Assembly (NCBI RefSeq): GCF_017355985.1
Contig: NZ_JAFIQU010000013.1
Coordinates: 103,810 to 167,809, forward strand
DNA length: 64,000 bases
From: Arenibaculum pallidiluteum
Lineage (GTDB): Bacteria; Pseudomonadota; Alphaproteobacteria; Azospirillales; Azospirillaceae
Direction: 5' to 3'
Shown: positions 1 through 9,027 of the stretch, in pieces
Numbering within the stretch: position 1 is the stretch's first letter
Layout: the number at the start of each line of letters is the position of its first letter
Program-made: the position numbers and the translations under genes
Notes under the pieces: model-generated
Databases searched by the model: none
What the model was told of the DNA's origin: nothing
Seen by the model: the letters and a program-made list of their open reading frames with translations, nothing else

Positions 1-2
1 AC

Positions 3-179
3 ATCCTGCGTGACGCCGCCCGGACCCTGGACGACAGGGACCTGTTGATGGCTCTCGACCTCGCCCGGGAGCAGGTCGCGAGCTGCCGGGCGGCGGACCT
101 GACGCCGTTGCTGAGCCTGAAGGAGGCGATCCTCATGGGGGAGCTGGACCGCCGCAGGATCGCGTCGCCGAAGCGATGA
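3..179 (+). CDS. C-terminal fragment of an unrecognised protein
   Basis: An open frame enters from the left edge of the window and gives 58 residues before a TGA at 177-179. The visible part is a charged, probably helical tail (DDRDLLMALDLAREQVASC in the middle) ending in a basic stretch, IASPKR. No motif is recognisable, so no function is given. It converges on the PAS protein gene that ends at 204. The reading frame is supported by GC-rich third positions and the absence of a better frame, but the fragment is short. Confidence 0.5.
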   Translation: MLRDAARTLDDRDLLMALDLAREQVASCRAADLTPLLSLKEAILMGELDRRRIASPKR

Positions 180-203
180 GCCGACGACGCGGCGCCCAGT
201 CGC

Positions 204-719
204 CTACGCGCCGCGGTCGAGGCCTCTTGGCGCGAAGGCGGGGCCGACCGAGACCCCGCCGAAGAATCCGGTCCCCTGCGCACGCTCGTGAAGTCCGGCC
301 CTGGTCACCTCGCCGACGCACCAGATCTTGTCCACGACCTCTCCGGTGGTCGAGAGGGGAAACAGGCCGTGGCAGACAGCCCTGACATGCTTGTCGGGGC
401 CTCCATACATGACGGTCCCGACGACCGGCGCTCGCGTGCGGATGACCGTCTCATGATCGCCCCAGAGCTTGCCGCGCCTCTCAATGTGAGGGATCTCGGA
501 GAATTTCCGCCCCGTCAGCCGGACCGAGGAGAGGAACTCCATCTCCGTTCCCACCAGGCGGTACCGGAAGTCCAAGGGGTCGGAGAGGACATCCACTAGG
601 ATCGTGAAGGACAGAAGCTCCGGGATATCGAGAGGATCCAGGCTCGCACGGCGCGGCACCGCCATGTCCCCGCGAATCCTGTTCCAGTACCGCTCCGCCT
701 TTTTAATATTCCCGTCCAT
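204..719 (-). CDS. PAS-domain protein (PAS_5-like), single domain
   Basis: 171 residues from an ATG at 719. An in-frame extension upstream to 860 is arginine-rich and looks non-coding, so the shorter start is preferred. The protein resembles the small alphaproteobacterial single-PAS family (PAS_5-like). After a short helix comes a DIPELL segment, the core with RYRLVGTEM, then GRKFSEIP, and the closing strand near the end. No output domain is present, so it may sense a ligand or act as a partner for another regulator. It lies just downstream of, and on the same strand as, the large HWE sensor kinase, 137 bp away. Whether the two work together is inference. Family assignment is by pattern only. 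Confidence 0.72.
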   Translation of the reverse strand: MDGNIKKAERYWNRIRGDMAVPRRASLDPLDIPELLSFTILVDVLSDPLDFRYRLVGTEMEFLSSVRLTGRKFSEIPHIERRGKLWGDHETVIRTRAPVVGTVMYGGPDKHVRAVCHGLFPLSTTGEVVDKIWCVGEVTRAGLHERAQGTGFFGGVSVGPAFAPRGLDRGA

Positions 720-856
720 CTGCACTCTGGGATCACGCCGCCAACCACATACCTTTTTATGTTTCTGCGAGTTAATGGCCGATGAACGGGCGCGACGATC
801 CTTCGGTTGCCGACGATCCCGCGCACGGGCCCGGCGCCTGACGCGGTCCAGGCCGG

Positions 857-3538
857 TCACCCGCCCGAAGCGGATCGGCGGGGCGCCTCCGCCGAGGCGC
901 GGTCATCGAGCGGTAGCTGGATCCGGCACCGGAGCCCCTCGGGCCGAAAGTCCAGCTCCGCTCCGCCCCCGACCTCGGCGGCGAGGCTGAGCTCGATCAG
1001 CTTCGTTCCGAAGCCGCGGCGCTTCGGCGGCTCCACGCGCGGCCCTCCCGCTTCGCACCAGTCCAGGGTCAGCATCCGGGCTGGTTCCGTCGCAAGGCTC
1101 CACGAGACTTCGATCCGCCCCTCCGACGTGGACAGCGCGCCATGCTTCGCCGCGTTCGTGACGAGCTCATGCATGACCAGGGCGATGGCCTGGGCGGCCT
1201 TGGGCGTCAGGGGCACCTCGGGGCCGGAAAGGACGATGCGGGTCTTGTCGCCGGGGCCGAGCGCATCGAGTGCATCGGAGACCACGTCCTGGAGGAGGGC
1301 CGCCGACCATTGCCCCTCCGCGAGCAGGGTATGGGTGCGGGCCAGCATCTGCAGGCGGCCGAGCACCGCCCGCCGGAAGTCCTCGGCCCCCTCGGCCCGA
1401 GTCTGCCTCACGATCGACTGGACGACGGCGAGGAGGTTCCGGGCTCGATGATCGATCTCGTTCATCAGGACGCGCTGGTGCTCCTCCGCGCGCCGGCGTT
1501 CAGTGACGTCGACATTCGTGCCGACCATGCGTTGCGCCCTGCCCTCCGAATCGTAGAGGAAGAAGGACGAACCCTCGATATGGCGGATCTCGCCGTCGCG
1601 GCGGCGGATCCGGAACGCGAAGTCGAGATGCTCGTCCTGCCGCGCTATGGCCTCGGCCATGCGCAGCTGCATGGCGGGCAGGTCCTCCGGCAGCACCTGC
1701 CTGGCCCAGGAGGCGATGTCGCCGCCGAAGCTGCCGGGTTCCAGGCCGAACAGGCGCTCCGCCTGCTCGGACCAGACGATGCGGCCGGTCGGAACCGACC
1801 AGTCGATGATCCCGATGCCATGGGCACGCACGGCAAGGTCGAGACGCTCCTGGCTCTCCGCCAGGGCCGCTTCGGCCATCTTGCGGTCGTGGATGTCGAT
1901 CGAGGTTCCGAACCAGGCGGTGATGCTCCCGCCGGCATCCCGGAATGGCTCGGCGCGCGCGACATACCACCGGTGCTCGCCGTCGTGCCGCCGGTATCGG
2001 CATTCGACCTCGTAGGTGACGCCGCGCCTTCGCGCCTCCGACCAGATGCCCTGGGTACGCTCGGCATCGTCGGGATGCAGCGCCTTCGCCCAGCCGTCCG
2101 GCAGAGCATCGTCGGGTCTCTGGCCGGTGTAGGCATACCAGCGCTCGTTCAGGTAATGGAGCTGGCCATCCGGAGTCGCGAACCAGACGAAGGCCGGGAC
2201 CACGTTGGTCAGGGCCTGCAGCCGGGCCTCCGCCTCGCGCCGCTCGTCGATGTCGATGACTGAGCCGACATAGCCAAGGAACGTGCCGTCGGGTCCGAAC
2301 CGCGGGGCCGCGGCGTCGATCGCCCAGCGGTAGGCGCCGTCGCTGCCGCGCAGGCGGTATTCAAGGCGGAACGGCCGCTGGGTAATGTTGGCGTCGCGGA
2401 AGATGCGCTCGGCTTCCGCACGATCGTCGGGATGGGTTGCCTCCAGCCAGCCGAAGCCGAGCGCCTCCGCCTCCGCCTGCCCGGTGAATTCGTACCAGCC
2501 GCGGTTCAGATAGCTGCACGATCCGTCCGGTTCCGTGACCCACATCATCATGGGTGCGTGATCCGCCATGTTGCGGAAGCGGGCCTCGCTCTCGCGGGCC
2601 TGCGCCTCCGCCCGGGCACGCTCGACCGCAGCCCAGGTCCGCTCGGCAACGGCCTCGACGAGGCGGATCTCGGCTCCGTTCCAATGCCTCTGCCCGGCAT
2701 GCGTGACGGACAGGGCTCCGAGCAGGCGCCCCTCTTTGATCAGCGGGACGTCGAGCGCGCTCTGGGCGCCGCCAGGCCCTTCGGTCCGTAGAACGGGACG
2801 GCCCGTGCGCAGGTTGTCGAGGATGTTGCGCAGGCCCGTCGCGAAGCCGGTGCCGCTGTTCCCGGGCGACAACCGTCCCTCGGACCGGTCCTCGATCCAC
2901 TCGCAGACCACCCGCACGCTGCGGGAGGCCCCGTCGATCGCGGCGTAGTGCACGCCGCTGGCGGCGAGGCTGCGGCCCAGCGCCTCGGCCGCGACGGCCT
3001 CGATCTCCTCCGGGTCGGCCAGCCCGCGGAGCCTGTCCTCGAGCCGGAGGAGAAAGGCGTCCCGCCGTTCCGCCAGTACGCGGGAGGTCGTCTCCTGGCA
3101 TGCGCAGAACATGCCGCCGATGGCGCCGCTCTCGTCGCGAATCGGCGAGTAGGAGAAGGTGTACCAGGTGTCCTCCGGGTAGCCGTTCCGCTCCATCACC
3201 AGGTGCAGGTCGTCCGACCAGGTCGGCTCGCCGGCCAGCGCGCGCTCGACCAGCGGGCGGATATCCTCCCAGATCTCCGCCCAGATCTCGTGGAACGGCA
3301 GACCGAGCGCCCCGGGATGCTTCGCCCCGAAGATCGGCACATAGCCGTCGTTGTACAGAAAGGCGAGTTCGGGTCCCCAGGCGATGAACATGGGGTGCCT
3401 GGAATTGATCATGAGGCCGACCGCGGTGCGCAGCGACAGCGGCCATCCGCCGGGATCGCCAAGGGGTGAGCCCGTCCAGTCATGGGCGCGCATCCGCGCC
3501 CCCATCTCGCCGCCGCCAGTGAGGAAACCCGGCTCCAT
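857..3538 (-). CDS. HWE-family sensor histidine kinase with several PAS domains and a GAF domain
   Basis: 893 residues from the ATG at 3538; the open frame runs to 3655 but that extension is low-complexity. Order read from sequence: an N-terminal PAS-like domain (about 10-150), a GAF domain (about 160-305), three further PAS domains with PAC tails (about 315-440, 440-560, 570-690), then the kinase core. The phospho-acceptor region reads NEIDHRARN. The ATP-binding N-box reads HELVTNAAKHG. The family-naming W-x-E motif is present as DWCEAGG, followed by a GFGTKL glycine box. There is no transmembrane segment, so it is probably cytoplasmic. HWE kinases usually signal light, redox or general stress and often lack an adjacent response regulator; none is seen here. 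It is divergent from the EAL/GGDEF gene at 3784. Confidence 0.93.
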   Translation of the reverse strand: MEPGFLTGGGEMGARMRAHDWTGSPLGDPGGWPLSLRTAVGLMINSRHPMFIAWGPELAFLYNDGYVPIFGAKHPGALGLPFHEIWAEIWEDIRPLVERALAGEPTWSDDLHLVMERNGYPEDTWYTFSYSPIRDESGAIGGMFCACQETTSRVLAERRDAFLLRLEDRLRGLADPEEIEAVAAEALGRSLAASGVHYAAIDGASRSVRVVCEWIEDRSEGRLSPGNSGTGFATGLRNILDNLRTGRPVLRTEGPGGAQSALDVPLIKEGRLLGALSVTHAGQRHWNGAEIRLVEAVAERTWAAVERARAEAQARESEARFRNMADHAPMMMWVTEPDGSCSYLNRGWYEFTGQAEAEALGFGWLEATHPDDRAEAERIFRDANITQRPFRLEYRLRGSDGAYRWAIDAAAPRFGPDGTFLGYVGSVIDIDERREAEARLQALTNVVPAFVWFATPDGQLHYLNERWYAYTGQRPDDALPDGWAKALHPDDAERTQGIWSEARRRGVTYEVECRYRRHDGEHRWYVARAEPFRDAGGSITAWFGTSIDIHDRKMAEAALAESQERLDLAVRAHGIGIIDWSVPTGRIVWSEQAERLFGLEPGSFGGDIASWARQVLPEDLPAMQLRMAEAIARQDEHLDFAFRIRRRDGEIRHIEGSSFFLYDSEGRAQRMVGTNVDVTERRRAEEHQRVLMNEIDHRARNLLAVVQSIVRQTRAEGAEDFRRAVLGRLQMLARTHTLLAEGQWSAALLQDVVSDALDALGPGDKTRIVLSGPEVPLTPKAAQAIALVMHELVTNAAKHGALSTSEGRIEVSWSLATEPARMLTLDWCEAGGPRVEPPKRRGFGTKLIELSLAAEVGGGAELDFRPEGLRCRIQLPLDDRASAEAPRRSASGG

Positions 3539-3783
3539 CAACGAGGCCCCCTTGGCACCCAAGATCGCTCCCTTCCCATCCGCTCGCGGCAGGTTCCCGA
3601 TCCAAAGTACAGCAACGGGCCCGTCCGGCCACCCCGCACCACGACAATTTGGCACGGCGTCGGCGCAGGAGAACCGGAAGGCGCCGATTCACGCCGATGC
3701 GTCACAAAGTTGAAAAAAATTCTTGCTAGGACTCCGGACCGTGCCTGGCCCTGCGCCCGGCCGAGCCATCCGGGAGCGGCGTC

Positions 3784-5589
3784 ATGATGCAGATGGTCCA
3801 TGCTTCGCGCCCGACGCAGTCCGAGGCCGGCGCGTCGGGCACGCCCGCGGCGGCCCGCTGGCTCGCCGCGCGGAACCTGACCGCCGGTCTCTTCCACGCC
3901 TTTCAGCCCGTCCTGCAGATGCGCACGGGCCGCATCATCGGCTACGAGGCACTGCTGCGCGGCTGGGATCCCCAGCAGTTCGACAGCCCCCTCGCCGTGT
4001 TCGAGACAGCGTTCGGCCGCGGCATCCTGCCCGAGGTGGAGACACTGCTGCACCGCCGGGCCATCGACGCCTTCGCCGAAGTTCCCGGCGCCGGCACGTT
4101 CAAGCTGTTCCTGAACGTCGGTGCGCGGCTGGTGGGAACGACCGGCCTGCTGACCGACACCGCCCGCGCCGCCAGGGCCCGCGGCATCCAGATGGCCCTG
4201 GAGATCTCCGAGCGCGACACCCTGGCGGAAGGCGTCTGCCTCGAGAAGACCGCGGCCGAATATCGCCGGGCCGGAATCGGCGTCGCCCTGGACGATTTCG
4301 GCGTCGGCTTCGCCGGGCTGCGCATGCTCTACGAGGCGCGTCCGGACTACGTGAAGATCGACCGGTACTTCGTGGACGGCATCGAGCGCGACCTGCGCAA
4401 GCGCGCCATCGTCAGCTATCTCGTCGGCTACGCCCATGCGCTGGGCATCACCACGATTGCCGAGGGCATCGAGACCGCGGCCGAGTTCCATACCTGCCGC
4501 GACATCGGATGCGACTTCGCGCAGGGCTACCTGATCGGCCGCCCCGAGCGGCTGAGCGAGACGCTGCCGACCGCCTCGGCGCTCGTCGAGGCCCTGAACC
4601 GCGAGGACAGGCGTCAGACTCCGCCCGCCCGCCAGCGCCTGTCCGAGCTGCTGGAGCGCCTCGAGCCCCTGCGCATCGACGAGCCGAAGGCGGCGCTGCT
4701 GGAGTATTTCGGCAGCCTCGACGCACCGCCTGTGGTCCCGGTGGTGGACCGCAACGGCGTCGCCCAGGGCGTGATCCGCGAGCGCGACCTCAAGCGCTTC
4801 ATCTATGCGCCCTTCGGCCCCGACCTGCTCCGCAACAAGACGCGCTCGAATACGCTCGAGGCGGTGGTCGTCCCCTGCCCGATCTGCGACATCGACACGC
4901 CGCTCGAGCGCGTCGTCGAGAGCTTCTCCGAGACGCCGGTCTCAGACGGCATCATCGTCGTCGAGGGCGGCGAGTATGTCGGCTTCCTGAGCGCCCATTC
5001 GCTGGTGCGCCTGATGCACGAGCGGCGCATCGCGCTGGCGACCGACCAGAACCCCCTGACGCGGCTGCCCGGCAACAACCTGATCGAGGCGCATATACGC
5101 AGCGTCCTGGACGACCGCGAGCGCCCGCACGTGCTGGTCTATTTCGACTTCGACAACTTCAAGCCGTTCAACGACAGCTTCGGCTTCCGCCAGGGCGACC
5201 GCGCGATCCTGATGTTCGCCGAACGACTCCGCGTGGCGGCCGTGGGCCTCGGCGGCTTCGCCGGCCATATCGGGGGCGACGACTTCTTCCTGGCGGCGAG
5301 TGGCATGGAGGAGGGCCTGGTGCTGGCCCAGGTCGCCGAGCTGCTCGACCGCTTCCGTTCGGACGCCGAGAGCCTCTACGACGCCGAGGCGCGCGAGCGC
5401 GGCTGGTTCGAGGCCCGCGACCGCGACGGCGCGCAGCGTCGCTTCCCGCTGCTGGCGGTCAGCGCCGTCGTCGCCACGATCGCGCCGGGGGCGGAGGATG
5501 CGACCATGGAACGGATCGTCCGCGCCATCGCGGGCGCCAAGCCCGAGGCCAAGCGGAGCCGAGCGAAGATCGGCCTGATCCGCTTCTAG
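3784..5589 (+). CDS. EAL - CBS pair - GGDEF cyclic-di-GMP protein
   Basis: 601 residues. The order is unusual: the EAL phosphodiesterase domain comes first (about 30-270), then a CBS-like pair (about 300-420), then a GGDEF domain (about 425-600). The EAL domain keeps its catalytic set: YEALLRGW, LEISERD, LDDFGVGF, VKID, AEGIE and QGYLIGRP, so c-di-GMP hydrolysis is expected. The GGDEF signature is GGDDF, with Asp for Glu, and the loop before it is NPLTRLPGN. Synthesis of c-di-GMP is therefore uncertain and the domain may instead bind GTP as a regulator. CBS domains usually bind adenine nucleotides. No membrane segment is seen. It is divergent from the HWE kinase gene, suggesting but not proving shared signalling. 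Confidence 0.92.
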   Translation: MMQMVHASRPTQSEAGASGTPAAARWLAARNLTAGLFHAFQPVLQMRTGRIIGYEALLRGWDPQQFDSPLAVFETAFGRGILPEVETLLHRRAIDAFAEVPGAGTFKLFLNVGARLVGTTGLLTDTARAARARGIQMALEISERDTLAEGVCLEKTAAEYRRAGIGVALDDFGVGFAGLRMLYEARPDYVKIDRYFVDGIERDLRKRAIVSYLVGYAHALGITTIAEGIETAAEFHTCRDIGCDFAQGYLIGRPERLSETLPTASALVEALNREDRRQTPPARQRLSELLERLEPLRIDEPKAALLEYFGSLDAPPVVPVVDRNGVAQGVIRERDLKRFIYAPFGPDLLRNKTRSNTLEAVVVPCPICDIDTPLERVVESFSETPVSDGIIVVEGGEYVGFLSAHSLVRLMHERRIALATDQNPLTRLPGNNLIEAHIRSVLDDRERPHVLVYFDFDNFKPFNDSFGFRQGDRAILMFAERLRVAAVGLGGFAGHIGGDDFFLAASGMEEGLVLAQVAELLDRFRSDAESLYDAEARERGWFEARDRDGAQRRFPLLAVSAVVATIAPGAEDATMERIVRAIAGAKPEAKRSRAKIGLIRF

Positions 5590-5640
5590 CTCGAACCCTG
5601 CCCGGGCGCTGCCTTCCGCGCCAACCTGGCAGGCGTCCGC

Positions 5641-6387
5641 CTACGGCTTGAAGAGAGGACCGGCGCGCTCGTTCGAGTAGATCCGGAAGATCGAGCTTCC
5701 ATAAGCGTATTCGCCGATCCGCGTCAGCCAGCCCCGGGACCGGAACGTCGCCTCCAGGTCCGCGGGGTTGTTGACGATGAGCCACACGCGGCGGGGCCGC
5801 TCCTCCAGTGAAAGCGCGATGTTCCGCAGCACGGATTCCATGACCGGCCCGCGGAAGGGATTGAAGAAGAAGAAGACGTCCTCGTCCGCCCGCACCCGAT
5901 AGGATGCGGCGTCGCCCTCCACGATCTCGAATGCGGCTTCCGCATGGCCGCGGGCCTGGAATGCGGCGATGTTGCGCCTGCAGATGGCGCACAGCTCAGG
6001 CGCGAACTCCACGCCGACGACCCTGCGGAAGCGATAGCCGGCGGCCATGACGAGCGTCCGACCCTTGCCGCACCCGAAATCGACGAAGACCCGCCCCTGC
6101 GGAAGGTCCAGCCTGTCCATCAGCTTCCGGAAGGCCCGCGCGCGCGTCGGCACGTATGAGACGCCCAGAAGCTTGTTGGGGCTGGAGATCCTGAGGCCGG
6201 CCAGACCGACGGGGGCCGAGGTCTCGATGCCGAACATGCTGTCGAAAAGCGCGTCCTCGACGAGTGCTGCGGCGTTCTCGAAGGTTCCGCGGACACCGAG
6301 CCGGATCACGCTCCTCGCCAGCCGCGAGACGAGGCCCCGGCCGCCTGGGGCCCAATGCCGGGCGCCGAACGCGTGATCGCGGGTCAT
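5641..6387 (-). CDS. class I SAM-dependent methyltransferase
   Basis: 248 residues from ATG 6387; the frame stays open to 6600, but the extra residues are arginine- and proline-rich and unlikely to be translated. The Rossmann methyltransferase motif I is clear (FVDFGCGKGRTL, about residues 103-114). An acidic end of strand 2 follows (VGVEFAPE), and a motif IV-like segment reads FFFNPFRGP. The substrate is unknown; the NPF-like tripeptide is loosely reminiscent of N- or O-methyltransferases but does not settle it. The gene converges with the EAL/GGDEF gene and lies 242 bp downstream of the metallophosphoesterase on the same strand, so it may be a looser member of that group. Confidence 0.85.
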   Translation of the reverse strand: MTRDHAFGARHWAPGGRGLVSRLARSVIRLGVRGTFENAAALVEDALFDSMFGIETSAPVGLAGLRISSPNKLLGVSYVPTRARAFRKLMDRLDLPQGRVFVDFGCGKGRTLVMAAGYRFRRVVGVEFAPELCAICRRNIAAFQARGHAEAAFEIVEGDAASYRVRADEDVFFFFNPFRGPVMESVLRNIALSLEERPRRVWLIVNNPADLEATFRSRGWLTRIGEYAYGSSIFRIYSNERAGPLFKP

Positions 6388-6629
6388 GGCGGCTCGCCCC
6401 GGAGGGTCGGGGCCGTCGGCCGGACATCCTCCAGATCCCGAGGAGATGCGAACGTGACCGTCCTCACGCCTCCCTTGGGGCGGGATCGGTCCTCGGAATC
6501 GAACGCTCCGCCGCCTGGACGCGCTGGGAGCGCCCCGGGCGTGGATGAAAACATGGTGCCGAAGCCATCCGGTAACGAAAACACGCCGGACTCCCTTCAC
6601 CCGGGCTCATGCCCGACTTGTGCCCTCCT

Positions 6630-7436
6630 TCAGAGCGTCTTGAGGAGATCGTAGACACCAAGGGCCAGGGCGCCCCGCCGCAGCGACGCGCGCACCGGTG
6701 CGGGAAGGAAAGACAGCCGCGGCGCAAGGCCTGCCTGCCTGGTTCTATCGAAGGCCCTGGCCGCATCGTACTCCGCACGCAGCACCCTCACAGTGTTCAG
6801 CCCCGTGTCCAGGACCAGGCACGTCGCCCGCAGCTCCGCCGAGCGCGGCCGCCCCACGGTACCGGGATTGACGAGGTAGAAGGCATCGCCGCGGAGCTGG
6901 ACCTCGTCGCCGGGACAGGCCCGGACCAGCCCGTTGCTGAACTCGAACACGGCGACGTGGTGCGTGTGCCCGAAGGCGCAGATGCGCGCTCCAGACGGGT
7001 GCCGCACAAGGGCGTGGAAGCTCGCCAGCCGCCGCCCGTCGTTGTCCAGCCTCACGGTCTCGCGCCCGGTCTCCGGGTGCAGCGCGCCGTGCACTGCGAC
7101 AAGACGGCCCTCCACCACGCGCTCCGTCGGCAGACCGGCCAGGAACTCGAGGGCGCCGCGGTCGAGACGCCGGCGCGTCCAGGAGATCGAGCGTGCCGAG
7201 GTCGCGTCGAACTCCCGCGTCGAAAGCTGCCCCGCGACGGCCCTGTCGTGGTTGCCGGCCACGCAGACCGCCCCGCAGGCCTGGATGAGCGCCACGCATT
7301 CCGCGGGCTGCGCGTTGATCCCGACGATGTCTCCGAGGCAGACGATGCGGTCCACCCCCTCCCCGGCGATCGCTGCGAGAACGGCGCGAAGCGCATCGAG
7401 GTTGGCGTGGATGTCGGAAAGGATCGCGATCCTCAA
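6630..7436 (-). CDS. calcineurin-like metallophosphoesterase (YfcE/MJ0936 type)
   Basis: 268 residues if translation starts at the TTG at 7436. This start is preferred because it gives the family's usual N-terminus (LRIAILSDIHAN), is preceded by GGAG six bases upstream, and overlaps the stop of the ATP-grasp gene as TTGA. An in-frame ATG at 7478 is the alternative. All metal-ligand motifs are present in order: SDIH, CLGDIVG, GNHD, VHGALHP and FGHTHH. It should therefore be a functional two-metal phosphodiesterase or phosphatase of the small cytosolic type. Translational coupling to the ATP-grasp ligase implies it works with that enzyme, for example by removing a phosphate from a substrate or product. 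That role is inference. Confidence 0.9.
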   Translation of the reverse strand: MRIAILSDIHANLDALRAVLAAIAGEGVDRIVCLGDIVGINAQPAECVALIQACGAVCVAGNHDRAVAGQLSTREFDATSARSISWTRRRLDRGALEFLAGLPTERVVEGRLVAVHGALHPETGRETVRLDNDGRRLASFHALVRHPSGARICAFGHTHHVAVFEFSNGLVRACPGDEVQLRGDAFYLVNPGTVGRPRSAELRATCLVLDTGLNTVRVLRAEYDAARAFDRTRQAGLAPRLSFLPAPVRASLRRGALALGVYDLLKTL

Positions 7437-8707
7437 CGTGCGCTCCGCCCGGCTGGCGCAGGCCGCAGAGGAAAGCATCGAAACCAGAGGGTCCGCAGGA
7501 CGGGCATCGGGTCGTCCCAGGTCACAGCCGATTTCGCCTCGCAGCGCCATGCCCAAGCCAGCCATTTCGGAACCGACATGCCGCTGGCCCTGGCCGCCGA
7601 GAAGTCGTTCAGCACGTGGCACCAGTTGACGCCGGCTCGAGCGCGGCTCATGGGCGGACGCGGCAGCCCGACGAGGTCGGCATAGACCAGGGCCGGAAGG
7701 TTCATGCCCGCGACGGCCCCGACATGATGCCAGAGCGTGAAGCGGGGGTTCACCTCCAGCAGGTGGAGCCGACCGTCCGGTCCGCGCTTGAAGTCGAACT
7801 TCGCTACGCCGCGCAGGCCGAGCCTGCGCACCAGCGAACGGCCCAGCGCCTCCACGTCCGGGGCGTCCGTGGTGGTCAGCGCGGTGCTGTGTCCGAAAGC
7901 GGCGGGCCGGGTGCGCAGCTTGCGTCCGGTGAAGTCCCCGACGACCTCTCCCGCTTCATCCACGTAGACGTGATAGCTCTCGATGCCGGTCTCGGGGCCG
8001 GGGATCATCTCCTGGATCAGGAGTTCCTCTCCCGCTGCCGCGAAGCGCGGCCACATCTCCAGAAGCATGTGCCGCGAGGCGATGCCGAGCGCCTTGTACG
8101 GCCCCCCGACCGCCTGCCACGACGCCCGGCGCGTGAGCGGCTTGACGATCAGGGGGAAGTGCAGGTTCAGGTCCGTCGGCGCCGGGCCTGCCGCCGGATC
8201 CACCCGGAACGCCTTCGGAACGGGAAGATCCAGGCGCGCGGCAAGGTCCTGGAACCGCGCCTTGTCCACGAGATCCTCGATCAGGGAACGGTTGGCGATC
8301 ACGAAGCGGAACGCCTGAGCCAGCCGGTCCCGGTACCGCGACACCAGGACCATCTGCAGGTCCTCCTCATAGAAGAGGACGGGATGCTCGGGCAGCGCGG
8401 AACCGAACCGCAGGAGCGCCTCGACCAGCCTGTCCGCATCCTCGGCGGCGTCTTCACAGAGCAGGGCCGCACGCGTGAAGCGGGACGACACGGTCGGACT
8501 GTCCGGCCGCGCGACCGCGACGCAGGAGATGCCTGCCAGCCCCAGCGGCCTCACGATGTTCATTCCGCCCATGACGCAGGCAAGCACGTCTCCCGAGACA
8601 CGCGCGGCCGACTCCGCGCCTGGTCTCCAACGGAGCCTTGGTGCGCGGTTCGCGATCGGGTCGTCCGGGCGCGAAGTGACGGACCCGGTGGGCCAGCTCG
8701 TCGCCAT
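7433..8707 (-). CDS. ATP-grasp carboxylate-amine ligase-like protein (COG3919 type)
   Basis: 424 residues from ATG 8707, with GGAG placed eight bases upstream. The N-terminal Rossmann-like part (about 40-130) is followed by the ATP-grasp fold: FPLIVKPL (ATP-binding lysine region), LLIQEMIPG, GVAKFDFKR and the metal-binding LLEVNPRF. These ligases join a carboxylate to an amine through an acyl-phosphate. COG3919-type members are mostly uncharacterised and often sit in surface-polymer or peptide-modification loci. No signal peptide or membrane helix is seen. The gene is coupled by a 4-base overlap to the metallophosphoesterase, and the two look like a two-enzyme cassette. The substrate cannot be told. 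Confidence 0.88.
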   Translation of the reverse strand: MATSWPTGSVTSRPDDPIANRAPRLRWRPGAESAARVSGDVLACVMGGMNIVRPLGLAGISCVAVARPDSPTVSSRFTRAALLCEDAAEDADRLVEALLRFGSALPEHPVLFYEEDLQMVLVSRYRDRLAQAFRFVIANRSLIEDLVDKARFQDLAARLDLPVPKAFRVDPAAGPAPTDLNLHFPLIVKPLTRRASWQAVGGPYKALGIASRHMLLEMWPRFAAAGEELLIQEMIPGPETGIESYHVYVDEAGEVVGDFTGRKLRTRPAAFGHSTALTTTDAPDVEALGRSLVRRLGLRGVAKFDFKRGPDGRLHLLEVNPRFTLWHHVGAVAGMNLPALVYADLVGLPRPPMSRARAGVNWCHVLNDFSAARASGMSVPKWLAWAWRCEAKSAVTWDDPMPVLRTLWFRCFPLRPAPAGRSAR

Positions 8708-9027
8708 TCACGTCTCCGTGGAACAGAGATTCCATTCGCGCGCATCGAAGGGCTGCGCTCCCGGAACAAAGGGGAGCCGCCCAGGAGAAATGGCTACGCC
8801 TGATCGAGTTCTGCCGACGAAACAGTCAAGCCGTCACCTACGGCCGGATCGAAGCAGGACAACAATGGTGGCTGAACCAGCGTCTGCCCGATCGCCCTCC
8901 GATGACTTGGTCGCCAAGCGTCGGCGACTTCCTCCCGGTGAAAGGCTCCGGGGCGTACTGGAAAAGCTACCATAGCGCAAAACAGACTGAAAACAGGAGG
9001 TCGTCCTGCCCCTGGGATTTACTATAG
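8680..9027 (+). pseudogene. start-less coding remnant, family not recognised
   Basis: One frame is open from just after a TGA at 8677-8679 to a TAG at 9025-9027. It has a protein-like stretch between about 8785 and 8990, with segments such as KWLRLIEFCRRNSQAVTYG, QQWWLNQRLPDRPP and KGSGAYWKSY. The composition (four Trp, several Tyr, mixed polar) is unlike the Arg/Pro/Ala-rich shadow frames seen elsewhere. No ATG, GTG or TTG precedes it in frame, and the first 35 codons overlap the start of the ATP-grasp gene on the other strand. I read it as the 3' end of a decayed or truncated gene. Base composition is less GC-rich than the surroundings. Function unknown. Confidence 0.4.

Noticed and set aside
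8790..8975. ATG with AGGAG just before it inside the start-less remnant region, 61 codons in another frame
   Set aside because: The spacing from AGGAG to ATG is only two bases and the product is Arg/Ser/Pro-rich; the neighbouring frame looks more like protein.
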